From Mycobacterium sp. KBS0706 (GTDB lineage: Bacteria; Pseudomonadota; Alphaproteobacteria; DSM-16000; Inquilinaceae), in contig NZ_VCCH02000043.1 of NCBI RefSeq assembly GCF_005938675.2, forward strand, positions 1 through 64,000: a DNA stretch of 64,000 bases. The letters run 5' to 3'. The notes under the pieces are model-generated. The model saw only the letters and a list, made by a program, of their open reading frames with translations. It did no database searches and was not told the DNA's origin. The translations under genes were made by a program, and so were the position numbers. Positions within the stretch are counted from its first letter, which is position 1, and each line of letters starts with the position of its first letter. Positions 63,849-64,000 of the stretch are shown in pieces.

Positions 63849-64000
63849 ATGCCGGACCAAAATCGTGCCGCGGACTGCGCCGAATTCACCGCTGTCGTCG
63901 CCCCGGTCATATGCGAGCTCCGCCGCTATGCGCGATCGCTGACCCGCAACCGCGCGGATGCGGAGGATTTGCTGCAGGACACGCTGCTGCGCGCCTACAA
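63849..64000 (+). CDS. ECF-type sigma factor, 5' end only
   Basis: The first 50 codons of a sigma factor: MPDQNRAADCAEFTAVVAP, ELRRYARSLTRNRADAEDLL and QDTLLRAY, which is sigma region 2 of the ECF type. AAGGGAAG precedes the ATG at 63849. The gene runs off the window. The start pattern resembles the EcfG general-stress sigma factors of alphaproteobacteria, which fits the GGAAC promoter upstream, but the diagnostic region 4 is not visible. Confidence 0.8.
   Translation, partial: MPDQNRAADCAEFTAVVAPVICELRRYARSLTRNRADAEDLLQDTLLRAY

Overview
The window is GC-rich DNA from a metabolically versatile soil or plant-associated alphaproteobacterium. A Rhodospirillales-like host is my inference from gene content (many oligopeptide- and sugar-type ABC systems, Gfo/Idh/MocA oxidoreductases, xylose-isomerase-like TIM barrels), the palindromic repeat at 18131-18219 and a GGAAC-type promoter near the right edge. 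No rRNA gene, intact tRNA or CRISPR array is visible.

Layout. (1) 1-3160, minus strand: an AT-richer patch with an M15-type peptidase, a membrane protein and a patatin-like phospholipase. (2) 3453-12636: a LacI regulator divergent from a family-5 (dipeptide/oligosaccharide-type) ABC transporter with a GH42-like glycoside hydrolase gene inside the operon and a fused dual ATPase. (3) 12637-18263: a lower-GC island whose core is a tightly coupled four-gene operon: M6-type metalloprotease with a Lys/Asp-rich tail, a degenerate ATP-grasp-like protein, an intact ATP-grasp ligase and a small conserved-looking protein. Degenerate repeats and gene remnants flank it. (4) 18264-25667, minus strand: a CUT1 sugar ABC importer without its own ATPase, a Gfo/Idh/MocA oxidoreductase, a sugar isomerase, an alpha/beta hydrolase, and GntR and IclR regulators. 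(5) 25810-35806: an aspartoacylase-like deacylase, a PLP dehydratase, a CUT2 importer with permease and ATPase fused in one chain, an oxidoreductase, a second permease, a creatininase-family amidohydrolase and an aldehyde dehydrogenase. (6) 35816-38600: the Tm-1-like/PEP-hydrolase-like pair with a divergent GntR regulator. (7) 38655-43164: a second CUT1 importer with oxidoreductase and cupin. (8) 43166-50973: a LacI regulator divergent from two sugar isomerases, an oxidoreductase and a second family-5 importer with no ATPase. (9) 51045-56342: a GFA protein, an EmrAB-like efflux pair and a thiamine-diphosphate enzyme. (10) 56343-60687: an accessory patch with an ECF sigma/anti-sigma pair, small secreted proteins, a frameshifted cupredoxin, a tRNA 3'-end fragment and inverted copies of a structured repeat. 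(11) 60688-64000: alpha/beta hydrolase, flavodoxin-fold reductase, isochorismatase-like hydrolase, a small protein and the start of an ECF sigma factor.

Most of 3.4-51 kb reads as a catabolic region: five importers, four Gfo/Idh/MocA oxidoreductases, three TIM-barrel isomerases and five local regulators. Each block looks like a self-regulated module for uptake and oxidation or epimerisation of an unusual sugar, polyol or amide-linked compound; none of the substrates can be named from sequence. The strongest candidate for an undescribed system is the protease/pseudo-ATP-grasp/ATP-grasp operon at 13626-17557.
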